Of a stretch of DNA of 64,000 nt, positions 16,920 through 25,251 are shown one piece after another. The position numbers and the translations under genes are program-made. This DNA comes from CALKZN01 sp050633785 (GTDB taxonomy: Bacteria > Pseudomonadota > Gammaproteobacteria > Arenicellales > Arenicellaceae), in NCBI GenBank assembly GCA_050633785.1, contig JBOEHE010000039.1:1-64000 (forward strand), in the 5' to 3' direction. Numbering within the stretch: position 1 is the stretch's first letter; the number at the start of each line of letters is the position of its first letter. Under the pieces are notes generated by a model, which saw only the letters and a program-made list of their open reading frames with translations, was not told the origin of the DNA and did not search any database.

Positions 16920-19583
16920 GTGAATAATATCGTTTTTTCGATTTACGTGCTGGGTATGTTGACCTCCGCTTATGTGGGGCTAAAGTCGATAAAAAACCGC
17001 TTCTTGCCGATCGCTGTGCCGGTGGCCTTATTCAGTGGATTGTTGATTGTCGCTTTTGCACTTCAGTTAGTGGGGGCTTACAAGCTCGAGCAATATTATC
17101 AGCAGCTGTTCAGTGATATCTCCATTTTCCTGCCGTTGATTGGTTCTCCATTGTTGCTCTGGATGTTAACAGAGTATTACATGGGGGAAAAACTGACTAA
17201 TAAATGGTTTCTGTTGGTTTTGGTGGTCCCCGGTTTTATGCTGTGTCTGTTCATAACTAATCTTATAAGTCATGCAAGCTATATTGATACAGATACTGGA
17301 CAATTGTACGACCAGGTAAACCGTCTGGCGCCTTTATGGGGGGTGAACAGGGCTTACCGTTTGATTTTTGGCGTGGGCTTATTACTCTGGGCTGCTTATG
17401 TTTTTCGGGTGAAAACACGTAACAGTGTTAAAGAATTACTGTTGATTACCGGAACGTTGGCGATACCTATGTTGCTGATGTATTTATACACCTCAGGTGT
17501 TATCCCTTATAAACTGGGAGCGCCATTCTGGAGTCTGTTGTTGTTGTGGGGTGCAAGGCAGTATCGCCTGTTGGATACAATGCCAATTGCTCTGCCGCAG
17601 ATAGTTAAGACTATTAATACCGGTTTGATTGTGCTCAATACACAAAGTCAGCTTGTTTATATTAATCAATTTGCCAGACAATGGCTGGGTTTTACTATTA
17701 GAGAAAAGCATCTGGTAAAACATCCCGTCAAGGTTTCGGAAACTTTGCTTGAATGTTTTGATTTGAGCCTCAAGGAATCGCAGTTTGCTAGTATTTCAAC
17801 AAGTCCTGATGCGCCATTGGATAAAGAACGTTTTGCTGATGTGAAACTGGAGCCTTTAGAGAATGATAAAGGCCAGTTTTTTGGTTGGAGTATCGTGTTC
17901 AACGATGTTACTGAGCGTCGACAAAATGAACTGATACTGCAGGATTATACTCAGAAACTGCAAGACTCAGATCTCCAGAAATCCCAGTTTTTTGCTGGAA
18001 TTTCGCATGAATTCCGAACACCTCTTACTTTAAGTCTGGGAATGCTCAAGGATATATCTCAAGGCTTGCATGGACCTGTCCCTGAGTTGTTGCAACAGCC
18101 GTTGAAAATAAGCTTGGAGAATAATGAACGGTTGCTCATTTTGGTGAGTCAGTTGCTGGATTTGTCACAATTGGAAGCTCAGGCAATGCCGCTAAACGTG
18201 CAGAGAATAGAACTGGAACAGCACTTACCTTTATTATTGTCAGCCTTTGAATCAGCTGCCAGCAAACAAGGAGTCAGTATTTATTTTAATTGTGAAATAT
18301 CAGGAACAACTGTTTATTATGATCCCAGTGCGTTGGAGAAAATCGTCTTTAACCTGATTTCTAATGCTTTGAAAAGCATTGCTGATACTGGGCAGGTGTT
18401 GGTGGTTGTCACAGAGGCAGATGATGCTTATTTGCAGATCAGAGTTACCGACACAGGATGTGGTATTCCTGAAGGTGTGCAAGCAACTGTTTTTGAGCCT
18501 TTTTTCTACCGCCAACACAATAACGGTTTGTGGCCACAGGGAACAGGCATTGGTTTATCATTGGTCAAACAATTGGTTGAGTTACATCATGGCACTATCG
18601 CTGTAGAAAGTGACGTCGGAGAAGGCAGTGTCTTTACGGTACAATTGCGTAAAGGCAAAGAACATTTTACTGATGGTCAAGTGGTGGAAGTGCACACTGC
18701 TGAGGCAGGGGATGATAACAGTAATCAAATAACTCAATCTGACTTTCCTAAGGCAGATGAAACTGGTGAAACGCCTGCAGATAATTTGGATTCAGTGTTT
18801 TATAAGGAGGCTACTGAGAAGGTGGTTCTGGTAGTGGAAGATAATGCTGATATGCGGCGTTATATTCGTTTTCATTTTGGGGCAGAGTTTCGCTTGATTG
18901 AGGCTGTTGATGGCGAAGAAGGTCTACAGTTGGCTCAACAAGTTCTACCCGATTTGATTTTGTGTGATGTCATGATGCCAAAAATGGATGGCGTAGAATT
19001 ATGCCAACGAATTAAAAGCAATGTGGTCAGCAGTCATATTCCTGTCTTACTCCTGACTGCCAAATCCAATCAATCAAGCAAAATTGAAGGTTTGCAATTC
19101 GGGGCTGACGATTATCTGGTTAAACCCTTTGATGTTCAGGAATTGTTGACACGTATTAATAACTTGATTGATGTTCGAAAAAAGCTCAAAGCAGTATATC
19201 GTCAACAGAGCTATGCAGATGAGTTTTCTGATGAACTGCTGCCAGAAATGGAAACCAGTTTTCTGACTGAATTAAAGCAATATATGCTGGAAAAGATTGC
19301 ACAGCAGAGCCTCTATACTGCTGATTTGGCAAAGGCTGTAAATATGAGTGAACGGACTTTGAATCGAAAGCTCAAAGCTTTGACTGGAGAAACACCTAAA
19401 CAAATGTTACAGACAGTCCGGCTTGAATACTCGGCGAAATTACTTTTGAATACGGATCTGTCGATAACAGAAGTCAGTTACTCCTCTGGTTTTGCCGATG
19501 CTTCTTATTTTGCCCGCAAGTTCAAAGGCCACTTCATGACTACCCCCAATCAATATAAAAAAAATATCAACTTGGCAGAATAA
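16920..19583 (+). CDS. One-piece hybrid sensor: 7TM, PAS, histidine kinase, receiver and AraC HTH
   Basis: An 887-aa protein. About seven hydrophobic segments fill residues 1-215, followed by a PAS-like domain (220-335). The HisKA domain has His363 in ISHEFRTPLT. The HATPase domain (about 455-575) has N, G1 (DTGCGIPE) and G2 (GTGIGLSLV) boxes. The receiver (about 632-750) has phospho-acceptor Asp683 in CDVMMPKMDG. A C-terminal AraC-type HTH spans 790-885. It thus joins sensing, phosphorelay and DNA binding in one chain. The start is GTG 16920 with AAAGGA 6 nt upstream. The ligand and regulon are unknown. Confidence 0.9.
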   Translation: MNNIVFSIYVLGMLTSAYVGLKSIKNRFLPIAVPVALFSGLLIVAFALQLVGAYKLEQYYQQLFSDISIFLPLIGSPLLLWMLTEYYMGEKLTNKWFLLVLVVPGFMLCLFITNLISHASYIDTDTGQLYDQVNRLAPLWGVNRAYRLIFGVGLLLWAAYVFRVKTRNSVKELLLITGTLAIPMLLMYLYTSGVIPYKLGAPFWSLLLLWGARQYRLLDTMPIALPQIVKTINTGLIVLNTQSQLVYINQFARQWLGFTIREKHLVKHPVKVSETLLECFDLSLKESQFASISTSPDAPLDKERFADVKLEPLENDKGQFFGWSIVFNDVTERRQNELILQDYTQKLQDSDLQKSQFFAGISHEFRTPLTLSLGMLKDISQGLHGPVPELLQQPLKISLENNERLLILVSQLLDLSQLEAQAMPLNVQRIELEQHLPLLLSAFESAASKQGVSIYFNCEISGTTVYYDPSALEKIVFNLISNALKSIADTGQVLVVVTEADDAYLQIRVTDTGCGIPEGVQATVFEPFFYRQHNNGLWPQGTGIGLSLVKQLVELHHGTIAVESDVGEGSVFTVQLRKGKEHFTDGQVVEVHTAEAGDDNSNQITQSDFPKADETGETPADNLDSVFYKEATEKVVLVVEDNADMRRYIRFHFGAEFRLIEAVDGEEGLQLAQQVLPDLILCDVMMPKMDGVELCQRIKSNVVSSHIPVLLLTAKSNQSSKIEGLQFGADDYLVKPFDVQELLTRINNLIDVRKKLKAVYRQQSYADEFSDELLPEMETSFLTELKQYMLEKIAQQSLYTADLAKAVNMSERTLNRKLKALTGETPKQMLQTVRLEYSAKLLLNTDLSITEVSYSSGFADASYFARKFKGHFMTTPNQYKKNINLAE

Positions 19584-19742
19584 TCCGCGAATCTGGCGGG
19601 CTAGTTCTATCGATCTCCACTTGAAAAATACACAATAGTCAGACGATAGCGACAGCGATATTTCAGGTCGAAATAGCTTGTCGTTGTGGGTTTACGACCG
19701 TTGCTTTCAATTAATAAACGACATTTATTAAGGGTGTTTGTC

Positions 19743-21104
19743 ATGAAAAAAGAAAAAATAGATCAAGCCGTTAAAAAAGAAAAGCTAAAAAACACTGCAT
19801 TTCCACAAGCAAGGCCGCCGAAAAAAACCACCTTGGGAGAAAGTGCCAGGTCCAATTTGTGGTTTTATCCTGGAGAAGAACTCAAAACGGGTGAAATGCG
19901 TGTCACTTTAATTGGCACAGGGTGGGGTAATGTTGTCAGTCCTGCACAAAAAGGTCCCAGTATTTTTGTTGAACTGGGTAATGATGCACAGGATTCATTT
20001 GTGTTTGATGTTGGACCAGGGTGTATTTTGAATTACAACGCGATGGAAATACCCATGTCACGAATGAATCATATTTTCCTGTCGCATTTGCATATGGATC
20101 ATTGCTCAGATTTACCGTTTATCTATGCGTTTGGCCCCAATTTGGGTGACCGCTTTACACCATTGAATATCTATGGTCCTTCGGGCCCAAGCTGGCCGCC
20201 TGAAGGTGACCGTGACGATCATGATCATCAGGCACAGCAGACGGTTCTGGGAACTCGGAATATGGTTGAAGGAATGAAACGTTTTACTCAATGGCACACT
20301 ACCAGCTTCAGCACCATGACGAATGGGGCCGAAACCAGTTATCCGTTGAAAGACGAAGGGTTAAACACCCTGGATGACAATATCCATGAATTTGACTATC
20401 GAGTCTGTGGGGGGACCGTTTTCGAAAGAAACAGTGCTGAACATGGCAATATTCGGATAAGCTCATTTCCAGCGCTGCATATCATTGATGGTGCTGTCAG
20501 CTATCGCTTGGAATGGACACCGACAGGTCAGGAAAAAACCATCGTTATGGTGTATTCCGGCGATACACTGCCCAATGAATTCATGCTTGAATATGGTCAG
20601 AATGCGGATTTATTGATCCATGAAACAGCACCATCTATTGATTCGGTGATCAATGGTGCGAATACTACGTATCAACAGGCAGATGCTATTGTCAGCAATT
20701 CACACACCCCAGCTGAAAGTCTTGGCTACATCTTTGAACATACACAGCCACAACTGGGAGTGACTACACATACACCCGTTGATCAACGTTCTATCGATAG
20801 CATGATCACTGGCGTGCGCAAACACTGGCAAGGCCCTTATCAGATTGGTGCGGACTTTATGGTGTTTAATATTGCTGAATCGAACGATGATAAACACAAA
20901 TCAGTTATCACAACTAGGATGGGGGTTCCTGTTGAGCGACCATGGCCAGTCAGAATAGAAACTATGCCCGATACTGAGCCACCATTAGCGGATGATGAGC
21001 CATACTTGCGTAAAGCCAAGTCAGAAAAATACAAAGACGAACCGTATATTTCTGGCGTTATTTTTTCGCATGAACTTAAACAAGAGACACCAACAAATGA
21101 TTGA
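19743..21104 (+). CDS. MBL-fold metallo-hydrolase
   Basis: A 453-aa cytoplasmic protein (no signal peptide; Lys-rich first 30 residues). The metal site shows as H115-L-H117-M-D119-H120, with a later Asp in VYSGDTLPNE and a final His in THTPVD. It resembles the larger MBL proteins that databases label GntH-like from guanitoxin clusters, but no other such genes are here, so I keep the general name. AAGGGT 7 nt upstream selects ATG 19743. Its last 8 bases overlap the COG0523 GTPase gene, implying translational coupling. Confidence 0.82.
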   Translation: MKKEKIDQAVKKEKLKNTAFPQARPPKKTTLGESARSNLWFYPGEELKTGEMRVTLIGTGWGNVVSPAQKGPSIFVELGNDAQDSFVFDVGPGCILNYNAMEIPMSRMNHIFLSHLHMDHCSDLPFIYAFGPNLGDRFTPLNIYGPSGPSWPPEGDRDDHDHQAQQTVLGTRNMVEGMKRFTQWHTTSFSTMTNGAETSYPLKDEGLNTLDDNIHEFDYRVCGGTVFERNSAEHGNIRISSFPALHIIDGAVSYRLEWTPTGQEKTIVMVYSGDTLPNEFMLEYGQNADLLIHETAPSIDSVINGANTTYQQADAIVSNSHTPAESLGYIFEHTQPQLGVTTHTPVDQRSIDSMITGVRKHWQGPYQIGADFMVFNIAESNDDKHKSVITTRMGVPVERPWPVRIETMPDTEPPLADDEPYLRKAKSEKYKDEPYISGVIFSHELKQETPTND

Positions 21105-22125
21105 TAAGCCTGTCCCATTGACGATAGTTGGCGGATTTCTGGGAGCAGGAAAAACCTCGTTGTTACGGCATATTCTGCAAGCTGATCATGGAAGAAAAAT
21201 GGCAGTTCTGGTCAATGATTTTGGTCAATTGAATATTGATGCTGAATTAGTAGTTGATGTTGAGGGGGAGACAGTCAGCCTGACAAATGGCTGTATCTGC
21301 TGCACGATCCGTGATGACCTGATGAGAGAAGTGCTGCGCCTGATGGACAAACCGATAGAGCAAAGGCCTGAACATATTATCATTGAGACCAGCGGTGTTT
21401 CTGACCCGACACTGGTTGCTCACACTTTCTTGTTACCTGCAATGCAAGGAGTTGTGACTGTTGATAGCATCATTTGCCTGGTTGATGCAGAACAAATTCT
21501 ACAACAAAAAACAGATTATCGAGCGCTGACACACAGTCAGATTCGTATAGCAGATCTGCTGGTGATTAATAAAGTCGATTTGGTCCCTGCTGAGCAGTTA
21601 CAAATAGTGAGGGAATTGGTCAGAAAAATTGCTCCTCAATCGCGTGTGCTGGTAGCCATACAGGGACAAATTCCTCTTAATATGGTGCTGGATTTGCGCG
21701 CAGAACATCCTGAACGTCTTGAAACCGTTTATGAAAACACACCCAGCCTGACGCCTGAGTTTACCAGTTGGAGTTACTGTAGTGATCAGAAATTTTCGTT
21801 GATTGCCATTAGAAGATTGGTTGAAGACATGCCAACAGGTGTTTATCGAATGAAAGGCTTCATTGCTATTGAATCTTTGCCTGATGAAAGAGCTGAGTTA
21901 CAGATGACTGGGGGCAGGGCATGGCTACGATTGGGGAGGCGTTCGTGCGGGGGGAAAGCGTCTACATCATTGGTATTTATTGGGCGAAAAGATGAGATCA
22001 ATAGCGATTTACTGAATGAGTATATACGTCAATATCAACATGAATTCTCTTTGACAGCTCTGCTGGCTAAGGCTGAGCCGCCAAAGGTCAAGAACCTAAA
22101 AGCATTGAGTGTGGTCTTTACATGA
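21097..22125 (+). CDS. COG0523-family GTPase (CobW/metallochaperone type)
   Basis: A 342-aa G3E GTPase. Walker A GGFLGAGKTS lies at residues 12-21, the metal-binding C66-I-C68-C69 signature follows NG, the guanine-specificity motif is NKVD, and a CobW C-terminal domain follows. Such proteins deliver Zn, Co or other metals to client enzymes. The client here may be the overlapping MBL hydrolase, which needs a metal; that is inference. ATG 21097 lies within the end of the upstream gene (8-nt overlap). No Zur-type operator was recognised. Confidence 0.88.
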   Translation: MIDKPVPLTIVGGFLGAGKTSLLRHILQADHGRKMAVLVNDFGQLNIDAELVVDVEGETVSLTNGCICCTIRDDLMREVLRLMDKPIEQRPEHIIIETSGVSDPTLVAHTFLLPAMQGVVTVDSIICLVDAEQILQQKTDYRALTHSQIRIADLLVINKVDLVPAEQLQIVRELVRKIAPQSRVLVAIQGQIPLNMVLDLRAEHPERLETVYENTPSLTPEFTSWSYCSDQKFSLIAIRRLVEDMPTGVYRMKGFIAIESLPDERAELQMTGGRAWLRLGRRSCGGKASTSLVFIGRKDEINSDLLNEYIRQYQHEFSLTALLAKAEPPKVKNLKALSVVFT

Positions 22126-22192
22126 AAGGCGCACTCAATGTGTCCATGTTTGATGGTTGCGGAGAAGGTTGGCTACAAGGTATGGTGTACTA

Positions 22193-22380
22193 GGGCCTGT
22201 TCACACTAAAATATTAAGCCGAGATCATCGTCATTTTTACCCCAAGGGCACCCAGTTCGATATTGAGGCGTCCATTTGGATGTTTGGTTGTTCCCAACAC
22301 CAAATGGAGAACAAAAATAGTGAGAAAATGACGGTNNTTTTAGTCATACTCTCGGTCAATATCTTAGTGTGAACAGGCCC
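22193..22380. mobile_element. 188-bp MITE-like element with 23-bp terminal inverted repeats
   Basis: The ends share GGGCCTGTTCACACTAA in inverted orientation and stay matched over 23 bp with one mismatch (22193-22215 and 22358-22380). Both flanks are TA inside an inferred CTAG target, the target preference known for IS5-type elements. An internal perfect inverted repeat (TCCATTTGG 22271-22279, CCAAATGGA 22300-22308) adds a strong hairpin. No transposase is encoded, so it is a non-autonomous element or IS remnant. Two undetermined bases (22336-22337) lie inside it. Confidence 0.8.
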
Positions 22381-22962
22381 TAGCTCAGTGTTAGCATGAT
22401 GCTTAAAGTTATTCTGTTTATCTATTTTTTTGCGTGGATACAAATAGTCACTTGGGATTATCGAATAGCATTTGGCAGGTTTAGAAGTTCCGTTGTGTAA
22501 CAATTTATTGCGGAAGGTGCCTTCATAGATGGCACCGATATTAGTTGCAACAGCGTTACTCTCAACATTGTTGGTAAGTACATGTATCTCGATGCGTTGA
22601 AAAGCCAGTTCTGCAAATGCATAGCGGGTTGCCTGCTTGGCAGCGCGGGTACAGACGCCTTGAGTCAAGGCTGATTTTCTGACCCAATAACCCAGCGTTC
22701 CTGTTTTATGTTGATGGTCAATTTGACTGATGCCGACTGAACCCAACAATCTACTTGTGTCCTGATCTTCGATAACGAAGCGATAATCCAGGCCACTGTC
22801 CCAATCCTGTTGAGCATTTATTACCCAGTTTTTTGCATCTTCTATGCTGTACTTCTCAGTGCACCAGGGCAACCACTTTGATAGATGTTCTCTTGATTCG
22901 ATTACTGCTTCATAGAAATGTGCAATATCTGAGTCATGGAATTGTCTGATAATAATTTTCAT
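22237..22962 (-). CDS. GNAT-family (RimJ/RimL-type) acetyltransferase, C-terminus altered by MITE
   Basis: A 241-aa reading frame. Residues 1-194 form a RimJ/RimL-like acetyltransferase with the acetyl-CoA region TLGYWVRKSALTQGVCTRAAKQ and the core ELAFQRIEIHVLTNNVES. From residue 195 the frame runs into the MITE, so about 47 residues are element-derived and depend on the undetermined bases. Without the element the frame would read VHHTL and stop at 22173-22175, giving about 199 aa, a normal family length. The catalytic domain appears intact. GAGGGT upstream supports the start. Confidence 0.8.
   Translation of the reverse strand: MKIIIRQFHDSDIAHFYEAVIESREHLSKWLPWCTEKYSIEDAKNWVINAQQDWDSGLDYRFVIEDQDTSRLLGSVGISQIDHQHKTGTLGYWVRKSALTQGVCTRAAKQATRYAFAELAFQRIEIHVLTNNVESNAVATNIGAIYEGTFRNKLLHNGTSKPAKCYSIIPSDYLYPRKKIDKQNNFKHHANTELGPVHTKILTESMTKXTVIFSLFLFSIWCWEQPNIQMDASISNWVPLG
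22336..22337. other. Undetermined bases (NN)
   Basis: These are the only ambiguous bases in the window. They sit in the right arm of the hairpin-rich MITE, so the true length and reading frame across this point are not certain. Confidence 0.95.
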
Positions 22963-23159
22963 ATTGATAAACCCTCACGCCATTGTTTGTGCCTAGTTTG
23001 ATAGTGATCCTATCGAGACACATTTCTGTCAGCTTATTCTAGCGATAAACTCTTATTCCTTATTAGATCCAGTAAGGAAGGTATTTGAAGTCCAAAAAGT
23101 TGGAAGGCCAATAAGGTAATTAGGGTTATGCGTCATGCATTGTCATAAAGGTTGTGAAT

Positions 23160-23199
23160 ATTAAATTAAAACCATCATTGCGGATGGTTTTAATTTAAT
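23160..23199. repeat. 17-bp perfect inverted repeat with 6-nt loop
   Basis: The right arm GATGGTTTTAATTTAA (23183-23198) is the exact reverse complement of 23161-23176; one more A:T pair closes it, and the loop is ATTGCG. It lies within the 357-nt region between the divergent GNAT and Tat-type genes. The rest of that region shows no gene. The T-rich right arm looks terminator-like for a plus-strand transcript, which would imply an unannotated short RNA upstream. Confidence 0.75.
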
Positions 23200-23319
23200 T
23201 GTGTTCTAATGCGCCGCTGTTTCTCAGATGTCGTTTTTTGTAGTGCCTTATTTTTAAATCGCGCTTGATAATCTTATCAAGAACAAAAGCAACTTTTACT
23301 TTGGTGTGTAAAAAATACG

Positions 23320-23886
23320 ATGAATCAACATAGGATTAGACCCTCTACTAACGGGATAAGAAGGAAGCTGTTAAAACAAGGTTTTTTGGGTGCTACACTG
23401 GCAATATCCTTACCTGAAAAGTGGACTCGCCCAGTACTGAACTCTGTATTACTTCCAGTACATGCGCAAACATCCGTGTCTCCAACAAGCTCACCTACAC
23501 CTTGCCAAAATGGTGATTCTCGGTGGTTACTGAGTAATTATGTGGAGAATGGTGTGGCTTATATTCAAGGCTCTCCGCAGTCAACGGTCGAAATTACGAT
23601 TAATGGGGCTGACCTGACCATGGTAACGGACTGGTTTATTATCAATAGCCTGACAAATGTTGAAACTCGTGGGCGTATTGTGGATACGGGAGTAATTGAC
23701 CTGACAACTGGTGAGGCCATGACAACTGTTTCGGTGATTGTTGGTGCTTCTCCTACTCATGGAGGACCATTGAATATCGATAATATACCTCCCTTGATAT
23801 TTAATTTAGGCTGCAATGGAACCTCAAGTGTCATTGTCAATGATACCCGTGGTTTACTCAGTTTTGAATTGACACAGGTAATCTGA
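23320..23886 (+). CDS. Tat-type exported protein with conserved W-x-R-P...LLPxHAQTS block
   Basis: A 188-aa protein of no named family. A twin-arginine-like motif IRRKLLK (residues 13-19) is followed by a short hydrophobic stretch, then LPEKWTRP and NSVLLPVHAQTSV. Signal peptidase could cut after VHA (residue 49). The mature part is beta-rich with two cysteines (TPCQNG, LGCNGT). The same block occurs in the protein at 58659, so the two are paralogues in the signal region. No Shine-Dalgarno is evident, and ATG 23320 is taken because it leaves a complete signal. Inverted repeats lie on both sides. Confidence 0.75.
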   Translation: MNQHRIRPSTNGIRRKLLKQGFLGATLAISLPEKWTRPVLNSVLLPVHAQTSVSPTSSPTPCQNGDSRWLLSNYVENGVAYIQGSPQSTVEITINGADLTMVTDWFIINSLTNVETRGRIVDTGVIDLTTGEAMTTVSVIVGASPTHGGPLNIDNIPPLIFNLGCNGTSSVIVNDTRGLLSFELTQVI

Positions 23887-23924
23887 AGAAGGTTTGAAAA
23901 GGAGAGATAATCCTGAATAGAATA

Positions 23925-23960
23925 ATCCAGTAGTAGGCAAATATTTGCCTACTACTGGAT
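23925..23960. repeat. 36-bp perfect palindrome downstream of the Tat-type gene
   Basis: The half-site ATCCAGTAGTAGGCAAAT (23925-23942) is followed without spacer by its exact reverse complement (23943-23960). It lies 38 nt after the stop codon. As RNA it could form a long hairpin but has no T run. It could be a bidirectional terminator, a protein site or an insertion scar. The remaining 303-nt region up to bfd holds only the Fur box. Confidence 0.85.
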
Positions 23961-24150
23961 ACCATGAGTCTAAAACAGACGAACTCTAGTTGCTGATAAT
24001 AAATAATGGGTAGTTGATCTCTATTTCGGTATTCCACCTTTCGTTGAAACTATGGTTATGTGCACAAAGTAAAACAGCTTTTCATCGATATCCTGAAAAT
24101 AGCTAACAAAATTATTATTTATAGAATCAACAGTCGACTATTGTAAGAAT

Positions 24151-24169
24151 GATATTGATAATAGTTATC
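24151..24169. promoter_or_regulatory. Fur box upstream of bfd
   Basis: The 19-mer GATATTGATAATAGTTATC matches the consensus GATAATGATAATCATTATC at 16 of 19 positions. It lies 20 nt before the bfd start codon, a typical repressing position for Fur-Fe. Confidence 0.8.
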
Positions 24170-24189
24170 ATTTGCGTTATTGTGTCAAT

Positions 24190-24450
24190 ATGATTGTTTG
24201 TATTTGTAAATCGGTCAGTGATCGCGAAATTAGAGCGGTTATGGAGACTGGAACGACTAGCTTCGCAGGCTTACAGTGTTCATTGGGTGTAGCTACTCAA
24301 TGTGGCTCTTGTGCTTGTGACGTTAAACAAATGTTGCTGGAAGTACAAAATAAAAATATAAAAATGCAGTCTGCTGAAATGATGTCACAACAACAAACAA
24401 CTTCAACACGCAATCAAGTAGTTCAACCCGGCACAACTGCCAGTTTATAA
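24190..24450 (+). CDS. bfd: Bacterioferritin-associated ferredoxin
   Basis: An 86-aa protein with the BFD [2Fe-2S] fold: CIC near the N-terminus and CGSC around residues 38-41, within GVATQCGSCACDVKQML. Bfd donates electrons to bacterioferritin to release stored iron under iron starvation, which suits the Fur box just upstream. ATG 24190 is chosen because MIVCICKSVSDREI is the family N-terminus. The tail after residue 60 is low-complexity and longer than usual for Bfd. bfr follows 195 nt downstream, far enough for its own promoter. Confidence 0.93.
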   Translation: MIVCICKSVSDREIRAVMETGTTSFAGLQCSLGVATQCGSCACDVKQMLLEVQNKNIKMQSAEMMSQQQTTSTRNQVVQPGTTASL

Positions 24451-24645
24451 AAACTCATTTTTACCATCAATAAATAATTCAATCGCTTTATATAGAATAG
24501 TGTTGCATTTCTCAATAGAACTGATAATGAGATTGGTTTTTGTTATTGTTTATATAAAACAATAACTTAGGTTTGGTTTTTTGCTTTTATTGAAGTCGTA
24601 TATTAGAATTGTATTTTCTATTTTTTTGTATTAGCAGGAGACGGT

Positions 24646-25110
24646 ATGCAAGGCGATAAAGGTGTTATCGATTATTTAAATAAAGCATTAAAGAATGAAT
24701 TGGTTGCTATTAATCAGTATTTTTTGCATGCACGTATGTATAAGAATTGGGGATTGGAAAAGCTCAACGAAAAGGAATATCACGAATCGATAGATGAAAT
24801 GAAGCATGCAGATATGCTGATTGAACGTATCTTGATGTTGGAAGGACTGCCTAACCTCCAAGATCTGGGTAAACTCTATGTCGGTGAAAATGTTCTAGAA
24901 ATGCTGCAATGTGATTTGCGTCTGGAATCAGAAGCTATACCTTTGCTCAAAGAAGCCATTGCTTATAGCGAAAAGCAATCTGATTATGTCAGTCGCGATT
25001 TATTCGCTCACATCCTGCAAAGCGAAGAAGAGCACTACGATTGGCTGGAAACACAAATTGATTTGTTTAATAAAGTGGGCGAGCAAAACTATTTGCAGTC
25101 AATGATGTAA
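24646..25110 (+). CDS. bfr: Bacterioferritin
   Basis: A 154-aa four-helix-bundle iron-storage subunit of normal length. The ferroxidase ligands are present at the expected positions: Glu18, Glu51 and His54, then the Glu in RLESEA, and E..H in SEEEHYDW. Met52 is the haem-bridging methionine. It forms a 24-mer shell that oxidises and stores iron in the cytoplasm. GCAGGAG just upstream supports the start. A half Fur-box-like TGATAATGA at about 24521-24529 may mark a separate regulatory site. Confidence 0.95.
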   Translation: MQGDKGVIDYLNKALKNELVAINQYFLHARMYKNWGLEKLNEKEYHESIDEMKHADMLIERILMLEGLPNLQDLGKLYVGENVLEMLQCDLRLESEAIPLLKEAIAYSEKQSDYVSRDLFAHILQSEEEHYDWLETQIDLFNKVGEQNYLQSMM

Positions 25111-25251
25111 GCAATACCATCAATCGCCAGCATAAAGCGTTGATAATTTGTTATGTTACCGCGTTGAGCTTATTCTTTAAGCTTAATGCGGTATTCAATA
25201 AAAAAGCCAGAGAATGGATTTCTCTGCTCTGTAATTGAAATTTGAGAGAGA

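Noticed and set aside
19743..21104. Part of a guanitoxin-like biosynthetic cluster
   Set aside because: Only the MBL protein resembles one member (GntH-like); no other biosynthetic genes are adjacent.
22157..22372. Plus-strand open frame through the MITE
   Set aside because: It is a by-product of the inverted-repeat element and crosses undetermined bases; no transposase motif is present.
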